Assembly (NCBI GenBank): GCA_000332255.1
Contig: KB235926.1
Location: forward strand, 2,473,050-2,537,049
DNA length: 64,000 nucleotides
Source: a cyanobacterium PCC 7702
Lineage (GTDB): Bacteria; Cyanobacteriota; Cyanobacteriia; Cyanobacteriales; Nostocaceae
Reading direction: 5' to 3'
In this document: one piece after another, positions 1 to 8,244 of the stretch
Layout of the letters: each line of letters starts with the position of its first letter
Position numbering within the stretch: position 1 is the stretch's first letter
Notes under the pieces: generated by a model
What the model saw: only the letters and a program-made list of their open reading frames with translations
Told to the model about the DNA's origin: nothing
The model's database searches: none
Position numbers and translations under genes: made by a program

Positions 1-376
1 TAAGGCTGTCGGAAGATAAAGGTGGTTCTACAAGATGTTCTGATGGCTGCGCAGGTAAAACAATCGGTTTTTTGCCAAAGGTCAAACTAGGGGGAACTTG
101 GGGAACCAGAGGAAGTTGGGGTGGTTGTGCTTGTGGTGGCTGCTTATTACTTTCAGGCTTACTGACACTTTGTGGCAAACGATTTTGTTCTGCTTGGCTC
201 AGTGTCACAAGTCCAACAGTTTTCGGTGAAGTTGTTTCTTTAGGTTTCGATTCTATCGGTACCAACGGTAAGAGGAACGCAATTGCACCGTGGATACCAA
301 CAGAGGCTAGAACAGCTATCCCGGTTGGCTGGCTTAGGAATTCTGGTACGTTTTTCAGTATGGAGACGTATGACAT
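1..376 (-). CDS. TonB-like / proline-rich envelope protein, N-terminal part
   Basis: Reading the minus strand from the ATG at 376-374 gives an open frame of 125 codons that runs off the window edge, so the gene is partial. The start is a short polar stretch (MSYVSILKNVPEF) followed by one hydrophobic segment at about residues 20-38 (GIAVLASVGIHGAIAFLLPL). A proline/glutamine-rich region follows at about residues 70-100. A single N-terminal membrane anchor followed by a periplasmic Pro-rich spacer is the layout of TonB-type energy transducers, which couple the inner-membrane proton gradient to outer-membrane transport. The C-terminal TonB domain that would prove it lies outside the window. The family call is therefore inferred; the membrane anchor and Pro-rich linker are seen directly. 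Confidence 0.6.
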   Translation of the reverse strand, partial: MSYVSILKNVPEFLSQPTGIAVLASVGIHGAIAFLLPLVPIESKPKETTSPKTVGLVTLSQAEQNRLPQSVSKPESNKQPPQAQPPQLPLVPQVPPSLTFGKKPIVLPAQPSEHLVEPPLSSDSL

Positions 377-1029
377 AATTATTTATCGTTCACTCGGCTT
401 GGTTGCTGTTAATTACCAATTGTATTTTTTAGACTCTATAAAGATCCGGTAATTGCGTTCTTTTACCAATCATAACTTCCTGCCATGAAACTCCAAACAG
501 GAAAATTGCCAACGGAACCAGTGATTATTTTTTTAAATAGGTTTATTTTACTCAAAAATGGGAGCGACTAAAGCTCTCGTTGCAAAGAATTTATTTTTGA
601 TTACTCAGCTTTTTCCACAGCGAGAAATCAGACAGTTTTCGCTGGAAACAGAACCTGGTTAAGTAAGTAAAAATAATTAACTAAAGTAGATTTTTATACA
701 AATAATTTGAGCAAAAAGTTCCTTCCAAGTAACTTTTTACCGTGTTTGTTGTGGGTTAATACCAAATTTTGTCTTTTAGCAGTGATAGCAATTTATTTGC
801 TGGTTAGTATTGAGCAATTTATTACTTTTCGCGAAGCGTGCCGGATGGCATCGCAATATTTAGCAATCACTTTGAGCGTAATTATAATAGCCTGCCATTT
901 TCAGTTTAGCTTGTATTTGAGCTAGGAACACTGCTTGTAAATAAGCTTTCCAAGTAATTAATCTTGAATGTTACAGTAAATTACGTATAGGTTGCTAGCA
1001 AACTTAAAATCTAAAATTCCAAATTGCAA
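377..1029. other. Intergenic stretch with a short dispersed repeat
   Basis: This 650-base AT-rich stretch lies between the TonB-like gene and a dead lipase gene. A 72-codon frame at 707-925 has no recognisable product and contains a dispersed repeat, so I do not call it a gene. The only structure I can point to is the repeat at 828-851. Confidence 0.5.
828..851. repeat. Short dispersed repeat, copy 1
   Basis: A 24-base unit starting TTCGCGAAGCGTG and ending GGATGGCAT. A second copy differing at two positions lies at 1604-1627. Short GC-rich units of this general type (GCGATGCC...TTCGCG) are scattered through many cyanobacterial genomes; that is general knowledge, and what is seen here is the pair. 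Confidence 0.6.
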
Positions 1030-1737
1030 ATGCCATTACCAACAGTTATTATGCCCGGATATTTAGAAAGCGCGATCGTTTATTATCCGCTACAAAAATA
1101 TTTGCAAAATTTTGGTTTTCCAACAGTAACTGTTCCACTGTGGCGACGTGATTAGTTGGTCACCTTAGGAGGTAGACCGGTAAAGTCTATTTGACAGCAA
1201 CTAAATTGCACGCTCAGGCAACTGCTGCAACAACACAATGCTTCACAAATGAATTTGGTTGCTCACTCTGCAGGAGGCTGGATATCTCGGTCAAGTTCAA
1301 GGGTCTGTTTGGAACGCTCATCCTTTGATTGCTGCTTTGATTACTCTGGGGACGCCAAATTTTAGTCGAGAACGCTGGACAGGCTGGAATTTAAATTTTG
1401 TTAATAATAATTAACCTGGAGCATTTTACAAAAATGTTCGTTATTTTTGCGTAGCTGGAAAAACGATTTTTGGTGAAAAGGGACGGGAAGTTGGCTAGCT
1501 TACAGTAGCTATCAGTTAACCTGCGGTAAAGGTAACACCTGGGGAGACAGAATTACTCCTGTTGAGGTTGCTCATTTAGAAGGAGCGGAAAATATTGTCA
1601 TCGTTCGCGGAGCGTGACGGATGGCATTAGGTGTGAGACATTCTCTCAGAAGCTCTGGAATTTGGTATGGTTCTCCAGAAGCTTTAAAAAACTGGGTGCA
1701 TTATTTAGCTTCAGGAAAGATATGTGCGACGTTTTAA
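1030..1737 (+). pseudogene. Decayed lipase-like alpha/beta hydrolase
   Basis: Starting at ATG 1030, the first frame reads PLPTVIMPGYLESAIVYY and so on, ending at a stop after VPLWRRD. After that stop the same frame continues LVTLGGRPV, is stopped again, and then reads NLVAHSAGGW, a nucleophile-elbow motif (H-S-A-G-G). Later pieces in shifted frames read HPLIAALITLGTP, FVNNN, NVRYFCVAGKTIFGE, TCGKGNTWGDRITPVEVAHLEGAENIVI and SGIWYGSPEALKNWVHYLA. In order these rebuild the cyanobacterial alpha/beta-hydrolase (lipase-like) family along its whole length. There are several in-frame stops and at least two frameshifts, so it cannot make the protein. A 27-base insertion carrying a dispersed repeat adds one of the stops at about 1618. 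Confidence 0.85.
1604..1627. repeat. Short dispersed repeat, copy 2, inside the dead hydrolase
   Basis: This copy matches the unit at 828-851 at 22 of 24 positions. It sits inside the decayed hydrolase between the coding pieces AENIVI and GVRHS, as an apparent 27-base in-frame insertion whose TGA stops the frame. Confidence 0.65.
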
Positions 1738-1793
1738 CAATTCTTAGCTAAACTTGTAATAAAAATATATATTTGGCGAAAGAGCGGTGAGGT

Positions 1794-2438
1794 ATGCAAA
1801 ACACCGAGTTCGATAGGGTAATGCTGCGAGTGGCAACAATACTTTCAGTGGTAATTTTGACGCTATCACTGATTGCCGCTTCCAGCGGAATTTTACTATC
1901 TTTTTACTACGAGCCTGCTGCAGGAAGGGCTTACCAGTCACTGAGAACGATCGCCCAACAAGTACCGTATGGCTGGTTATTTCTTAAAGCTCACAACATA
2001 GCTGGAAATGCAGTAATTGCGATCGCCCTGATTCAAATCGTGGTGATATTTCTAAGCAGACAATTTCGCCCGAGTTGGTTAAGCGCTTGGATAAGCGGAA
2101 TTTTATTTACCTTAACGGTGATGGGCTTGTCGTGGACAGCAATGATTTTAAGCTGGGATCAAGAAGGTTTTTGGCGCTTTAGCATCGAATTGGGAACCGT
2201 GGAAGCAATTCCTGTCATTGGTTCGCAATTGCGGGAAATTCTCACTGGCGGTGGCGCCATCAGCACCCTCACCGTTCAACGTCTTTACACGCTCCACAGT
2301 TACATTCTCTCCCTAGCTGCAGTTATTATTTCTGTAATACATTTGTTAAGTCTACTGTGGCAGGAAAAAAATACTCCAGCAACTAATTGTTCGCCAAAGT
2401 TAAATCAAGGTGCAGGAGCATCACTGGCAGAAAATTGA
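1794..2438 (+). CDS. Cytochrome b (b6-like N-terminal domain) membrane protein
   Basis: A 214-residue membrane protein with about four hydrophobic helices (roughly residues 12-37, 66-87, 98-120 and 168-190). It resembles the four-helix N-terminal domain of cytochrome b / PetB, which binds two b hemes. His67 (KAHNIAGN) aligns with the first heme ligand of helix B, and His168 and His183 (LYTLHSYI...VIHLL, spacing 15) align with the helix D pair. The second helix B ligand, expected 14 residues after His67, is Gln81. One heme site therefore looks complete and the other has lost a ligand. It is not petB itself: the flanking genes are not cytochrome b6f genes and the sequence is divergent. Its function is unknown. 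The last 34 bases overlap the convergent antiporter gene. Confidence 0.75.
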   Translation: MQNTEFDRVMLRVATILSVVILTLSLIAASSGILLSFYYEPAAGRAYQSLRTIAQQVPYGWLFLKAHNIAGNAVIAIALIQIVVIFLSRQFRPSWLSAWISGILFTLTVMGLSWTAMILSWDQEGFWRFSIELGTVEAIPVIGSQLREILTGGGAISTLTVQRLYTLHSYILSLAAVIISVIHLLSLLWQEKNTPATNCSPKLNQGAGASLAEN

Positions 2439-4327
2439 GATAACCTCGCCATGGGAATTTCCTCGACTTCTGGTAGTTTTTCCAACGAAAGTTGAGTAGA
2501 CTGGCTAGCACCCGATAGTCGTTTTAAAAGACTGGGTCTGGGATCGTGTAACAAGTAGATAATGCGATCGCCCACTTGCCAAGTTTCATCTGCAGCCATA
2601 ATCTGCAACTTCTCATCCCTTTCTAAAAACAGCGGTACCAACTCCCCTGTACGCATTAATGCTTGCAATTGTGCTTTTTGCAAAGAAAAACCAGGCTCCT
2701 TTAAAGTTGTCATTCCTAACTTTACTTGTCCATCATTTAAGTACTGATTCCAAGTTTTAATTTGCAAATCTGGCACAAAAGCTTGGCTGACTTTGGGATT
2801 ACTACTGGAATTATGAGATTTCGGATCGCGGGGAAAAACTGCCAACACGCGTGGGGGGTGAAATTCCTCTGCAGCTCGTTGCGCCAAAACAAAATTTACC
2901 TCGCCGTTTTTGGTCATGGCCAGAAAAGTTCCCATGGAAGCCAGTCCTGCCTTTTCTAAAACATTAGCATCCAAAGCACTGCTAGTTAATACCTGAAGAT
3001 TTTGTGCTTGAGCCAGCTGACTTGCTTGAGTGTCGGTATCAATCATCACTACTGGTTCTCCCCGTTCTTGCAACAGGCGAGCAACTAAAATACTCAAAGG
3101 ATTGCAACCAACAATAACTGCTCCTGTGGCTTGTTTGGAGGTGATTTGCAACCATCTGGCAACCCAACCAGCTGTTAGCCCTTGACAGAATACTGTCATG
3201 ATAATTGTTAGAAAAACCAAAGCCTTAATGGCATCACCACCGTTAATACCGTGCTGTGTCAGCAGAATTGCAAACAAAGAAGCCACAGAAGCAGAAACAA
3301 TTCCCCGAGGTGCTACCCAGCTTAAAAAAAGCTTTTGTCGCCAGTTCAGGTCACTATTCCACGTACACAATAGAATATTAATCGGACGAACTACAAACAT
3401 TAAAGCTAAAACAGTAAATACACTTCCCCAACCCAAGGCAAACACGCTGGCGATGGATAAGTCTGCTGCTAGCAATATAAACAGCACTGAGACGCAGAAA
3501 ATAGTCAGCTGACCTTTAAAGTGTCGCAGCAATCGTTCTTCGGGCACGGAAGCAGCTCCAAACACTAGTCCCGCTACTACAGTTGCCATTAATCCTGATT
3601 CGCTGCGAATTACCTGTCCTAATGCAAATAAACCCCACAAACTAGCTAAAACAAATAAATTTTTTAACTCAAAAGAAAGAAAATTGGTACGCTTGCAAAT
3701 CAAAGCCATTAGCCAACCACCTGCTGCGCCAATAGCTCCCCCCACACTCAAGCGCATGAATACACTGCTGATGGCAACTACTGGATCGGGATTATCGTTT
3801 AATATCGTGTTCAAAACCACAACGGCAAGGATGGCTCCGACTGGGTCGATTAAAACCCCTTCTCCTTCCAAAAGTGTAGCAACTTGACGCTCCACGTTAA
3901 TTTGCTTGAGCAACGGACTAATCACAGTAGGTCCTGTAACCACGACTAAGGAAGCGTACAGAAGGGCGATCGGCCAAGGAAATTCTGCTAGCCAATGAGC
4001 TGCCATACTGCCACCGAGTAAAGTAATTAGGGTTCCCAAGGTGACGAGTAGTTGCAAAGAAGTAGAAACTTTGTTTAACTCTCGCAGTTCTAAATTCAGA
4101 CCGCCCTCAAACAAAATTATTGCCGTTCCTAAGGCAACAATCACTTCCAGTCCTGTACCGAGCAACTGTGGATGCAGTACTCCCACAGCGTCAGGCCCGA
4201 GCAAGATACCAAATAGCAATAAAAATACGATGCTGGGTACCCGCAGATATGCTGCCAGTACTTGAGCGCTAATGCCTGCAAAAACGGCGAGCACTATTTG
4301 CAGGGTAATTTCAAAAGATTCTTCCAT
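2405..4327 (-). CDS. Cation:proton antiporter (CPA1/NhaP type) with TrkA-N domain
   Basis: 640 residues. Residues 1 to about 390 form a 12-13 helix Na+/H+-exchanger domain, with the family motifs FEGGLNL (helix 3), TGPTVISPLL and EGVLIDPVGA. The Asp in the last motif is the expected ion-binding carboxylate. Residues from about 400 carry a TrkA-N/RCK-like nucleotide-binding fold (GAVIVGCNPLSILVA, then VVMIDTD), followed by a C-terminal tail of about 100 residues. The protein should exchange Na+ or K+ for H+ across the cytoplasmic membrane, with gating by a nucleotide or the redox state of NAD(H); the ion is not predictable. Its 3' end overlaps the cytochrome-b-like gene tail to tail. Start is ATG at 4327. 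Confidence 0.88.
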   Translation of the reverse strand: MEESFEITLQIVLAVFAGISAQVLAAYLRVPSIVFLLLFGILLGPDAVGVLHPQLLGTGLEVIVALGTAIILFEGGLNLELRELNKVSTSLQLLVTLGTLITLLGGSMAAHWLAEFPWPIALLYASLVVVTGPTVISPLLKQINVERQVATLLEGEGVLIDPVGAILAVVVLNTILNDNPDPVVAISSVFMRLSVGGAIGAAGGWLMALICKRTNFLSFELKNLFVLASLWGLFALGQVIRSESGLMATVVAGLVFGAASVPEERLLRHFKGQLTIFCVSVLFILLAADLSIASVFALGWGSVFTVLALMFVVRPINILLCTWNSDLNWRQKLFLSWVAPRGIVSASVASLFAILLTQHGINGGDAIKALVFLTIIMTVFCQGLTAGWVARWLQITSKQATGAVIVGCNPLSILVARLLQERGEPVVMIDTDTQASQLAQAQNLQVLTSSALDANVLEKAGLASMGTFLAMTKNGEVNFVLAQRAAEEFHPPRVLAVFPRDPKSHNSSSNPKVSQAFVPDLQIKTWNQYLNDGQVKLGMTTLKEPGFSLQKAQLQALMRTGELVPLFLERDEKLQIMAADETWQVGDRIIYLLHDPRPSLLKRLSGASQSTQLSLEKLPEVEEIPMARLSQFSASDAPAP

Positions 4328-4674
4328 GTCGGAGATTTTGAGTACTGTTTTTCAAAATCTTTTGTAAAGAATTGTAAAATTTACTAGCACAGGCGGCAAT
4401 GTCTCCTTTGCCACTATTTGTTAGTTTCATAAATTCCCTCATACTGAGTTTCGTATCTGACAATGCTTTTTTCGCAGGTACCCTAATGTCTTAAATATAT
4501 AGGGGTGAAAGCCAAAGAAGTGTTCCCAAAAGTGTATTTTTTTAAGCATTTGCTTTTTTTGACTTTTACTTTCACCCAGTTTAGCCGTTGCCGCCATATT
4601 TTGTGAAATACTCCTTGGCGAAACCTGTTGACATCTACAGTAAAAACCGTTAAATTTATAAAAGTGTGAAGTGC
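4328..4674. other. Gene-free stretch upstream of tRNA-Glu
   Basis: This 347-base stretch holds the upstream regions of the antiporter (minus) and tRNA-Glu (plus). I see no supported gene, repeat or clear promoter in it. Confidence 0.5.
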
Positions 4675-4747
4675 GCCCCCATCGTCTAGAGGCCTAGGAC
4701 ACCTCCCTTTCACGGAGGTAACGGGGATTCGAATTCCCCTGGGGGTA
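4675..4747 (+). tRNA. tRNA-Glu (anticodon TTC)
   Basis: The 73-base sequence folds as a cloverleaf. The acceptor arm GCCCCCA pairs with TGGGGGT, giving a G1-U72 pair and discriminator A. The anticodon stem CCTCC/GGAGG encloses loop CTTTCAC, with anticodon TTC at 4709-4711, and the T arm contains GGGGATTCGAATTCCCC. CCA is not encoded. In cyanobacteria this tRNA serves both translation and, as glutamyl-tRNA, the first step of tetrapyrrole (chlorophyll/heme) synthesis. Confidence 0.97.
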
Positions 4748-4933
4748 TGTATAAATCTTGAAATAACATCCCAGAAGAGGTCTTTGCTGGTAGTATTGCT
4801 CGCAAACCAAAGCAACTTCCTTATTTCTTAACCGCTACATAATCCTACTTTTTCATGCGCCAAGATAGAATACAGAAATCTATCCCTTAACAAAGAAGAA
4901 AAAAGGCGCAACCGCTCAGTCAAACGGGTACGG

Positions 4934-5581
4934 ATGACAAAAATGATACAACTCAAAGACGCGGTCAAATCGATTTTACCAAAACCCTTAGTCAAGACAG
5001 TTCAAAATCTTCGATACGAAGCTTCTATCCGCAGGTTGCGCGGTTTAGATTTCCACTTGAATTTTCCAGACCGATTTATACTAGAAGATATTATTATTCC
5101 CTACTTTGTCAATCGCAGCGAATTTCACAAGATTTTGTTTGTTGGCTGTGAGTGGTATACAAAACCTTACAAAAAATACTTTAAAAATAAAGAATATTGG
5201 ACAATAGAAATCGAGCCCCAAAAAGCTAAATACGGCTCAAAGCAGCATCATATCACAGATGCACTGCAAAACCTCAGCTTGCACGTAGCAGAGAATTATT
5301 TTGATTTAATAATTTTCACCGGAGTGTTCGGACACGGCATTAATAGGAAGGAAGATACAGAACAAGCATTTGCTCAGTGTTTTCAATGTTTGCGTGCTGG
5401 GGGAATTTTAGTTTTTGGCTGGGATGACAAACCAGAGTACAAGCCTTTTCCCGTACTAGAAGAATGCGAGAATTTAAAGAAATTTGCACCTTATTTCTTT
5501 CCACCCCTCGCCACAGCAAATTATATAGTTAAAGATTGTCCCTTCGGACACAGGTTTGATTTTTATATCAAACCAAATTGA
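4934..5581 (+). CDS. Class I SAM-dependent methyltransferase-like protein
   Basis: 215 residues. The Rossmann-like core begins near residue 65 with KILFVGCEW, in the place of the usual DxGxGxG SAM-binding loop, followed by YWTIEIEPQKAKYG (acidic end of strand 2), then DLIIFTGVFGHG and LRAGGILVFGWDD (post-I and strand 5 region). This is the fold of methyltransferase type 11/12 proteins, but loop I is degenerate (VGCEW), so activity is uncertain. Substrate is unknown. A second ATG lies three codons downstream (MTKMIQ). It is a single-gene unit between tRNA-Glu and the convergent hemerythrin gene. Confidence 0.65.
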   Translation: MTKMIQLKDAVKSILPKPLVKTVQNLRYEASIRRLRGLDFHLNFPDRFILEDIIIPYFVNRSEFHKILFVGCEWYTKPYKKYFKNKEYWTIEIEPQKAKYGSKQHHITDALQNLSLHVAENYFDLIIFTGVFGHGINRKEDTEQAFAQCFQCLRAGGILVFGWDDKPEYKPFPVLEECENLKKFAPYFFPPLATANYIVKDCPFGHRFDFYIKPN

Positions 5582-5611
5582 TAGCAAGTATCTCTTGCTT
5601 TGTAATGGTAA

Positions 5612-5642
5612 CAAAAAAACTCCCGATCCTTGGGATCGAGAG
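5612..5642 (-). terminator. Rho-independent terminator of the hemerythrin gene
   Basis: Arms 5620-5629 (CTCCCGATCC) and 5633-5642 (GGATCGAGAG) pair over ten positions with one G-T wobble and a three-base loop. On the minus strand the stem is followed by a run of seven T (5613-5619). It stands about 30 bases past the stop of the minus-strand gene. Confidence 0.8.
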
Positions 5643-5672
5643 TGGTAAGCTTAATTGAGAGAGCTATCATGA

Positions 5673-6734
5673 TTACTTGGTGGCAGCGCCTTGTGGGCCT
5701 TGTTTAGCAAGTTTTTCTTGAATTCTTTGCTTAGCAGCTTTGAATTGTGTGGCCAATTGCTCGGTTTGCTCAGTGCTGAGGTTGTTGCGAATAGCAGCGA
5801 ACATCGTGCTTTCTTCTTGACGAACGTGGTCGCCAACAGCATCCATCAGTTGTCTGATTTTATCTTTGAACTGAGAAGAGGAAGGACTGATCGCCTTGAT
5901 TTGCTCTAATTCCTGCTTCATCTGCGCTTGTTCGTCATACAATTCTTGAGTATCTGCTTCACCGTAGAAGGGACGTACTCTTGGGTAGACGACTTCTTCT
6001 TCTGCTTCTGCATGAGCAGTGAGGTCTTTGTAGATTTGACCGAAGTATTCTTGAATCTTTTGCGGGTCGTTGCTGGCCAGTAATTCAGTAAATAGAGTAT
6101 TTACTTTACTGTGATCCAGGCGAATTAGATCCTGGATGTTCATATCGCTTTTATCAGTAGTTTGGGTAACAGCACTACCGAAAACTCCACTCAATGCGGC
6201 CATAGCATCTTGGACACGTCCCCAGATACCTTGATCTGGTTCTTGTCCAGTTAATTCGCGAACACCCAAAATTTCCAGAATACCCTTGAGCTGCTCTTGG
6301 TGAGCGCGGTTTTCGAAGTTGACGGTGTTCAAGGGTCCGATCGCCAAGAGTACATCAGCGCCGACTTTTTGAGCAGCTTTGTGAATTGTCAAACCGGACA
6401 TGACCTGCTGGTGTTTGAGCAACTCATGTTGGAAGACTTTTTCATACAAGCTCAGCTCTGAGCTTTGCATCAATTGTCCCAGCTTTTGTACTATTTCTTT
6501 AGCATTTTTGCTGGGCTCAGCTTGAATACCGTACTGTACATTTACGGTTTCTATAATGCCCAGATTTTTGTTGTCATCATCGAGCATCTTCTGAATGCGA
6601 TCGCGAATTTCGGAATCAGAAATTTCTCTTAAAAGATGCTGCTCATTTTCAATCAGCAATTTTTGAATTTCTTTCATTTCTGCCAATTTTCTAGCAATGG
6701 CAGTGCGCTTGGTATCGTCTAAAGTCGTTACCAT
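5673..6734 (-). CDS. Hemerythrin/HHE-domain protein
   Basis: The chosen start (ATG 6734, MVTTLDD) follows GGGGAGAA at good spacing; a longer in-frame reading to 6794 lacks a ribosome site. The protein has 353 residues. The N-terminal two thirds are helical and unlike anything I can name. The C-terminal ~150 residues form an HHE hemerythrin-like four-helix bundle: LIRLDHSKV, then LTAHAEAEEEVVYPRV, then VGDHVRQEESTMF. These supply the DH, HxxxEE and HxxEE ligand motifs of a diiron site. In the third helix, where most HHE proteins have a ligand His, this one reads YDEQAQMKQEL. The family binds O2, NO or iron; the role here is inferred only as redox or gas related. It is followed by its own terminator. 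Confidence 0.75.
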   Translation of the reverse strand: MVTTLDDTKRTAIARKLAEMKEIQKLLIENEQHLLREISDSEIRDRIQKMLDDDNKNLGIIETVNVQYGIQAEPSKNAKEIVQKLGQLMQSSELSLYEKVFQHELLKHQQVMSGLTIHKAAQKVGADVLLAIGPLNTVNFENRAHQEQLKGILEILGVRELTGQEPDQGIWGRVQDAMAALSGVFGSAVTQTTDKSDMNIQDLIRLDHSKVNTLFTELLASNDPQKIQEYFGQIYKDLTAHAEAEEEVVYPRVRPFYGEADTQELYDEQAQMKQELEQIKAISPSSSQFKDKIRQLMDAVGDHVRQEESTMFAAIRNNLSTEQTEQLATQFKAAKQRIQEKLAKQGPQGAATK

Positions 6735-7009
6735 GTTTAGTTCTCCCCTAAAAAACCGTGTTGCTTGTATTCTTAACAATTTCAAGGTTGGCACATTGTT
6801 TCAGAGTGCTCCATCTTTCTTTTGAGCGATAACCCTGGAACCTGAGATATAAAAATTTCAACTTTCAGGATAATTTCTACAAGCAAGTAGCATTTATACT
6901 TTTAGACAGATAACTTCTATAACTACACTCCACCGCCAGGTAGATAAATTTTGATTTTTGCTTTTCTAAATTGACTGCAGAGCAGTCAAATAGCAGGAGA
7001 TTCGTCGTA

Positions 7010-7452
7010 ATGTCTAAAAGTTCTGGACTAGGAGAACAAGCGCACAAACATGGTGCAGAAATAGGTTTATCTAGCCAGTTAGATGCAGTAGAAAATTCAG
7101 ATGTCAACATCAAAGCTGAACTGCTGAATCTAGTTCAGGGACAGGTAGAAGTTACCTCCATCAGGGGGGAGGTTTGGTAATGTAGCAAGACCTGCAGGCG
7201 AAAGAACTAGAAATGGATATTAATGCAGTACTCTGCGTGAGTCAAAACTGACAAACAGTAACTTTAGAAAATGTCGAAGCTCCCAACGACCAACAAACAT
7301 CACTAGAAGTAATAAAAGCTTTAGTAGATGCTACTAGCAAAATCTTAGATTTGAAGAATTTTCAACTGTAAGGAATGAACTTGCGGTACTTAAATTTAGA
7401 AGTAGAACCAGGAAAACTGCAAGCTGGCGTCGCACGATTTACTTTGTCTTAA
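7010..7452 (+). pseudogene. Decayed DUF2993 (LmeA-like) protein
   Basis: After AGGAGA and ATG at 7010 the frame reads SKSSGLGEQAHKHGAEIGLSS, then LDAVENSDVNIKAELLNLVQGQVEV, the typical start of cyanobacterial DUF2993 proteins. A frameshift near 7165 moves the match to another frame: GGLVM, stop, QDLQAKELEMDINAV, stop, QTVTLENVEAPNDQQ, then ILDLKNFQL, stop, GMNLRYLNLEVEPGKLQAG, ending at TAA 7452. Three internal stops, one frameshift and shortening of the middle mean it is not functional. The family binds lipids at the envelope. Confidence 0.8.
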
Positions 7453-7513
7453 TTTATGCTGTTGACTGTGTTGAAATTAAAATTTTTGATTAACAACAAA
7501 AGGAGTAGAAATT

Positions 7514-8056
7514 ATGGAAACTCAACAAAGAAAAACGACTCCTTATCCTAACATTCCTGCTTTTTTGGAAAGCGACGATAGAGAATTTCGCGATACCGGA
7601 GTACCCAGTACAGTGGCGATTGCAGGTCATCCCATCCATCCGATCTTGGTGCAATTTCCGATTTCATTTCTGGTGGGAGCGCTATTAACTGATGTTACTT
7701 TCTGGATAACTGACGATACGTTCTGGGGACGAGCTTCTTTTTGGCTCATACTTGCGGGTTTGGTAGGAGGTATCGCCGCAGCTTTGACGGGTATTCTCGA
7801 CTTTTTAAGAATCGGACGAGTTCGCAAACGCACCGCAGGTTGGGCGCACTTGATTCTCAATGTTACTGCTTTGGTACTAGCAGCTGTTAACTTAGTTTGG
7901 CGCTGGAAGAATCCTATTGCAGCTATACTACCCTGGGGAATTGCGCTTTCAGCGATCGTCGCGTCTGTTCTGGGTGTTTCTGGTTGGTATGGTGGCGAAT
8001 TGGTGTACAGACATAAAATATCTGTAATTGGCGATGGTAATCCCGACGGTCCCTAG
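7514..8056 (+). CDS. DUF2231 membrane protein
   Basis: 180 residues preceded by AAAGGAGTAG at good spacing. The DUF2231 hallmark IAGHPIHPILVQFPISFLVG lies near residue 40, and four hydrophobic helices follow (about 46-68, 76-97, 107-125 and 134-155). The C-terminal GGELVYRHKISV is also characteristic. The function of this widespread cyanobacterial membrane family is not established; its conserved His residues at helix ends suggest a metal or heme site, which is inference. It stands alone between the dead DUF2993 gene and the convergent tex. Confidence 0.85.
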   Translation: METQQRKTTPYPNIPAFLESDDREFRDTGVPSTVAIAGHPIHPILVQFPISFLVGALLTDVTFWITDDTFWGRASFWLILAGLVGGIAAALTGILDFLRIGRVRKRTAGWAHLILNVTALVLAAVNLVWRWKNPIAAILPWGIALSAIVASVLGVSGWYGGELVYRHKISVIGDGNPDGP

Positions 8057-8244
8057 CAAGATAAGAATTTCATCTTTTCAGCGCCGGACTCTGGATGTGT
8101 GTTGATGCTATTACCTAGTACTGGTGTTCAATCTCAACAGCGATGGGATCGTCGTGAAGTGCAATAATTCAAGAAAAAGGATGGCAAGGTGAGTGCTTGG
8201 ACATTAACTAATCTAGGTAGGTGCACGCAAAAGCGGATTTTCAT

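Noticed and set aside
707..925. 72-codon open frame
   Set aside because: No recognisable product or ribosome site, and it contains a dispersed repeat.
4483..4815. 110-codon minus-strand frame across tRNA-Glu
   Set aside because: It runs antisense through the tRNA and has no family signature.
8057..8244. Protein-like pieces between the DUF2231 gene and tex
   Set aside because: Short fragments in different frames that I could not match to any family.
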